Positions 59,813 through 64,000 of a stretch of 64,000 nucleotides of DNA are shown here, piece after piece (position 1 is the stretch's first letter; each line of letters starts with the position of its first letter). The stretch comes from Sinonovacula constricta (Eukaryota; Mollusca; Bivalvia; Cardiida; Solecurtidae). The notes below the pieces were generated by a model. The model did no database searches, had not been told where the DNA came from, and worked only from the letters and a program-made list of their open reading frames with translations. A program made the translations under genes and the position numbers. The stretch spans positions 68,898,546-68,962,545 of the forward strand of contig CM017559.1 in NCBI GenBank assembly GCA_007844125.1, in the 5' to 3' direction.

Positions 59813-62519
59813 ACTGTTCTGTTCCTTTGCCTTGAGCGCATTCTGTCTTGGATGCCGCACATTCATGATCTGTCCTGTAATACAGATGGGGAAGACTAAG
59901 GAATACATAAAACTTCATTTTGTACATTTATTGAAGACGATAAAATTGCTTTTCGAATATTGTTATCCTCTTGCTTAAATTCAAAAAATTAATTATTCAT
60001 TATAATAAAATGGCCATCTTCTTCAGTATTTACATTTTTATACAAAATATTTGCATAGAAAATCAATATCACATTACAGTAAATGATCACAACCGACGTA
60101 GAAAACCCTTGATTCCCTACCAATTGAAAAGTAAGCATGTGCTAATTTCTTGGCAAAATGGCTTAAATGTAAACTTTACACATCCTATAGCTAGTGTTTT
60201 ATGTAATACATTTGTAATTTGAGTATATGCTACTTTAGGCTTACCGTATAGACATGATATTTTCTGTTATATTGTCACAATTCAACCTTAATCATCGGGA
60301 GTGGTCACAAAATCAACTGTGATTGTGAATTAAACAAGATGAAACAAATTCAATGGTTTCATGCCGTCTTCAAGATACACGTTTATCATCTTTTTTAACA
60401 GATACACATGTAAGGAATTCAAAAGACGGACATCTTTGTATCAATATTACACTTAGGTTATTACAACTGAAAATTGAAAATAAATTGAAAAAGAAAAAGA
60501 GTTATGAACGCAGTCTGTACCTTACATAAACGATTAAACATTTGAAAATTAAATAAATCGCATTTCGCAAACGCAGATTGAGATTTTCACGTTTTTACGA
60601 CAACCTGTCCTTCGAGAAGAAATGTTTGCCATCGGAACAAAAGAACGACTACTACCGACATATGACGACAAGAATGTCTGCAATAAATAAAACGTATTTA
60701 TAACATAACTAATCGGTCAGAAAGTGTATATTCCATAGGAGAGACTCATTTAGTTTACACATCCTTAGAGTTTTCTTTGAATATATCTTGGGGTGCAAAA
60801 GATATAATAACAAAATCAGTATTATCATTTCTGCAAGTAACTTTTTACACAAATGTTCTGGAATTCCATCGTATCAAATTAATCTTTTAGGTACTTGAAC
60901 TTGAAATCTTTGGGAATCGAGTTAGGTATTAAAATTGCTAAATAAAAATCTTTTGAAAGAGGAATCTTTAATGCAAGCAGAGGTGATACGAAATATGCGG
61001 TTTGGTCTTTTGTAATGAACTTGTTGCCAGTCAAATGAAACACTGTCGAAAAGACATGACTTTGTAAAATCATAAATTATTAGTTAGCTTTTATGACGGC
61101 TACACACTTGCCTTTGCCCATTTAAAATCAGCATCAAACAGTATTCATTACTTTAACTTTAAACCGCGTTAATATCTCCCTTTAACATTTAAATGCCCGT
61201 ATTCATGTTGCTACTCTTTATCATATGTAAATTCAATTCGTAATAAGCCTTGTTCAAGTTTTCTATCTGGGCTTATATGCTTAGGGCTGACAATTTTGTA
61301 AATTTCGATTTGAATATATGATTCAATTGAAATGCAGACATCATCAACTCCATGAATATATTAGGAAGATATGGCTTTGACGAGAATTTATTTTAATTGA
61401 TTGTATTCATGTTGAAGTTATTTGATATAAAGTTTTGAAAACTGATAATTTTATTTAAATCCTATTTTAAGTGTATGCCGGTAGTAATATCCCGGACAGA
61501 TATATTCTTTACACTTCAGGAACCGAATTTATTATTCTTCTCATTTTTTTATAATTGTATATTTTTTTTAAAGTTAGAATTTTTCGGATCCAATTTCTAG
61601 TGCTTTTTAAGTACGTCCACACAGATCGCTTATATGAACACAGCCAGTGTCGTCACGGAGAGTTATTAAAATAAAGGGGGACAACTTTGTAATTGTCACG
61701 CATAAAGAAGCGATGTGTCTTGTTGCCCCGAGACAACCAATGTTTTGTTTTGTGTGGCTTCAAAAAGCAATTTTCTTAATTTGCATAGGTTTATGAAAAA
61801 TTAAAGAAAATGTATGGGGGTAATTTTACACGTTTTTATGTTCAGTATGACAACAAACATGTCTCCATATTGGATTTTAGACAGTTAGGTGTTGTTTGAC
61901 TGAATAATTTCTCCAACCAAATACTTACACCATGCATGAATTAGTAGTTATTGTTTGGTTTCAATTTTATATTCGATAGCTTTACACATGTTCTCATGAA
62001 AATATGAAAATGATGTCTACAGAGTACAGAGAGATTTTTTTTACAGAAGTACGCTCTTAGCCTTTTTGAGCTTGGTATGTTGTATAGGAAAGCTAATTTA
62101 TACTTATAACAAAATATTTTAACAGCTTGCCATTTCCACATTCTTAACGCACATGCCAATAAATTGTTAAATGAGTCACGAAGTTGTTTTGAACAGCTTC
62201 TTTTAAACAACTGTCACAATAACTTCTTTAATCGCCCTCACGTTTTCTGCTATAAATAATTTCCCATCTAAAGCTAAATGTGTTACCATTGACAAATACT
62301 TTTTGACACAGCTTTATTAATGGAAGATTTAGTTTGTCAATTTTACACATTTGAACTTGAACAGAGGTCGAATGCTTAGATGATCTAATCAGTCAAAAGT
62401 AATGGATGATGTGTTAATGCCAAGCAAATGATGGCAGTAAAAAGAAATACGCCCTAACTCCACAATGTTCACCGGTTGTTTTTTTAATTTTCTGTTTTAT
62501 TTCGTTTCATCGAACCGAC
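59813..62519. other. Unassigned AT-rich sequence
   Basis: No gene or repeat recognised; ORFs near 59971, 60879 and 61941 have no recognisable motif and AT-rich composition like their surroundings. Confidence 0.5.
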
Positions 62520-62732
62520 AAAATTAAGGTCAGATTGGCAACGTTTGGCTAGTTACTGGTGGGGGAAGACCCCAGTCATGAGAGTAGAACCACCAGCACA
62601 ATGCAGGTTAGCTGAATAACCTACCCAACATAAAGATTCTTGCCCCGACCGGGACTCGAACCCAAACGGTGAGGGGCTGAGAAGTTACCAGTCGGCAACT
62701 CTGAGCGGTCACTGGTGCTCCTTCACTTATTG
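62520..62732 (-). mobile_element. tRNA-derived SINE, second type
   Basis: On the minus strand: AGCACCAGTGACCGCTCAGA, then ACTGGTAACTTCTCAGCCCC and GTTTGGGTTCGAGTCCCGGT, with a clear B box (GGTTCGAGTCC) and a long variable-arm-like region as in Ser/Leu-type tRNAs. It is too diverged in the acceptor stem to be a functional tRNA. It is unlike the SINEs inside the SLC27A introns. Confidence 0.75.
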
Positions 62733-64000
62733 TCACTATATAACTGTTACAGTCAAATCTGATGCAAGGAATTACACGAAATTCCATAAAATATACGGGG
62801 AATTCGTGAAATATTTCTTATGGATTAAAGGAAATGTCTGATATGTTTAAGAATAAGCCATTTTCGGTTATTCCTGAGTAAAATACGAAAGGCATAACAT
62901 ATTTTATAATTTCGATGTGTACCTCGTCTCACAGTTTGACTGAAGCATACCTAAGGAGGCACTTTTTAAAGCTTTAATATCAATTGTAACATGTCTTTTA
63001 GTCAGTTTACTTTAGTTTGAGCATATCAAAGTAGAAAGTGATCATTCATACATGTCAGATCACCTCAAGCACAAAGTTACCAATTTTAAGCAAGCGAACT
63101 TCGTTTCTAATTTTAAATTTAGACTAAACCATGCTAATCATTTGGCCAAACCGCCTAGAACTGATAACATAAGCCGATACATAGAGTAAAGATAGTATTT
63201 CAGATTAGGGCATGGCTCAGGCAGTCAAATGAATACCAATATGCACGCTGTACAAATTTGCGCCTCATATTGTCATGCAAATTATTGTTGGGCATCTAAG
63301 CAGCTATAAGAGTAAGAAGAAAACTTTCAACGTCCATTTCGAGCTAACCTATAACAGTGTTCTTAGTCTAAGTGCGCAGTATATGATAAAATAAATGCCT
63401 TTCGATTCGTTGTGATGGCAATACAAGACAGCACATGTTATATGTAAATTAGGTACTTAATGATCACTGTTGTAAAATATCAAACGGTTTTCTGCTCCGT
63501 TAATATAGCTATTACAAGCTGACATATTAATACATACCACTGCTGAAAACATTATAGACAAAAGATTTTGTCACTAATAGGTGTAAGCCATATACATATC
63601 TTGAAGTATAAGTCTTTGTCAGTAAAAGTTATTTCTACCTTCTCCTTACCAGCGTCAGAATAAACAGGTCGTCGTCACACCTCGTGTCCATTGTTGTTTG
63701 GATGGTATTGGTTCTAGCTATATCAAAGAATAATTTGTAAAGTCAGATAGTCCGTATACGCACAATAATCCTAAACCATCTGAGATAAAACCTAAACCTT
63801 ACATTTCGGTCTAATACACATTTACTATATATACATACACAATTATTTCTAGTAGTAGAGTTACTATCATGACCCAATATTTTGTGCAAAATTACAAGTT
63901 TCTTGCTAGCAACAGCAAATAAAAGGCTCAGTATCGCTTCACATCATCGGATTTATTTCTTGTGCAAAATCCTTGTACTTTTTTACAGTAATATTTTGAT
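62733..64000. other. Unassigned AT-rich sequence at right edge
   Basis: Nothing recognised. Confidence 0.5.

Noticed and set aside
57939..59862. Minus-strand ORFs with MYRHFTVMVHVSS repeats
   Set aside because: Translation of the 28 bp minisatellite only; no non-repeat coding context.

Overview
The window is animal nuclear DNA, most likely from a mollusc and probably a bivalve. The evidence is AT-rich sequence with spliced genes, several tRNA-derived SINEs, and three copies of a repeat whose ends (AGAGGGCCAT.ATGGCCCTTAATCGCTCACCTGA ... TCAGGTGAGCTAA, shown broken) I know as very common in bivalve genomes. The species cannot be fixed from the sequence alone. There are no bacterial-type operons, CRISPR arrays or rRNA genes.

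Only one host gene is recognisable. It lies on the minus strand from about 38.6 kb down to the left edge and encodes a fatty acid transport protein / very-long-chain acyl-CoA synthetase (SLC27A/ACSVL family, nearest to the SLC27A2/A6 style). Nine coding exons (38252-38642, 35041-35151, 32814-33026, 29233-29391, 20526-20650, 19671-19862, 16769-16868, 6177-6378, 4056-4153) join in one open frame of 524 codons plus one base, with every junction phase compatible. They include the membrane anchor, the AMP-binding TSGTTG motif and the VLACS motif. The C-terminal ~95 residues should lie beyond position 1. A 5' UTR exon should lie upstream of 38643 but was not found.

The striking property of this gene is that nearly every intron carries its own, mutually unrelated minisatellite: 52 bp units in the intron before exon 1, 13 bp in intron 1, 79 bp in intron 2, 58 bp in intron 3, 44/39 bp in intron 4 (7.4 kb), 35 bp in intron 6, 41 bp in intron 7 (5.9 kb, with higher-order structure) and 68 bp after exon 9. 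In two of them (79 bp and 68 bp) the repeated unit spans the exon-intron border, so the gene's own 5' splice site is present about 10 and about 50 times in tandem.

The right half (about 40.5-64 kb) looks intergenic and rich in transposons. It holds a long inverted repeat (two ~0.8 kb arms with a tRNA-like head, 44.5-48.2 kb) and a PIF/Harbinger-type (HARBI1-like) element on the plus strand (49.8-52.7 kb). The first exon of that element is split by a 644 bp insertion flanked by an 11-18 bp duplication of the exon. The same 644 bp is present again at 53.8-54.5 kb at the head of a 39 bp minisatellite. That array is itself interrupted by a 339 bp hAT-like MITE. A 28 bp minisatellite (57.8-59.8 kb) and a tRNA-type SINE (62.5-62.7 kb) follow. 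The long ORFs inside the minisatellites are by-products of stop-free repeat units and are not annotated as genes.
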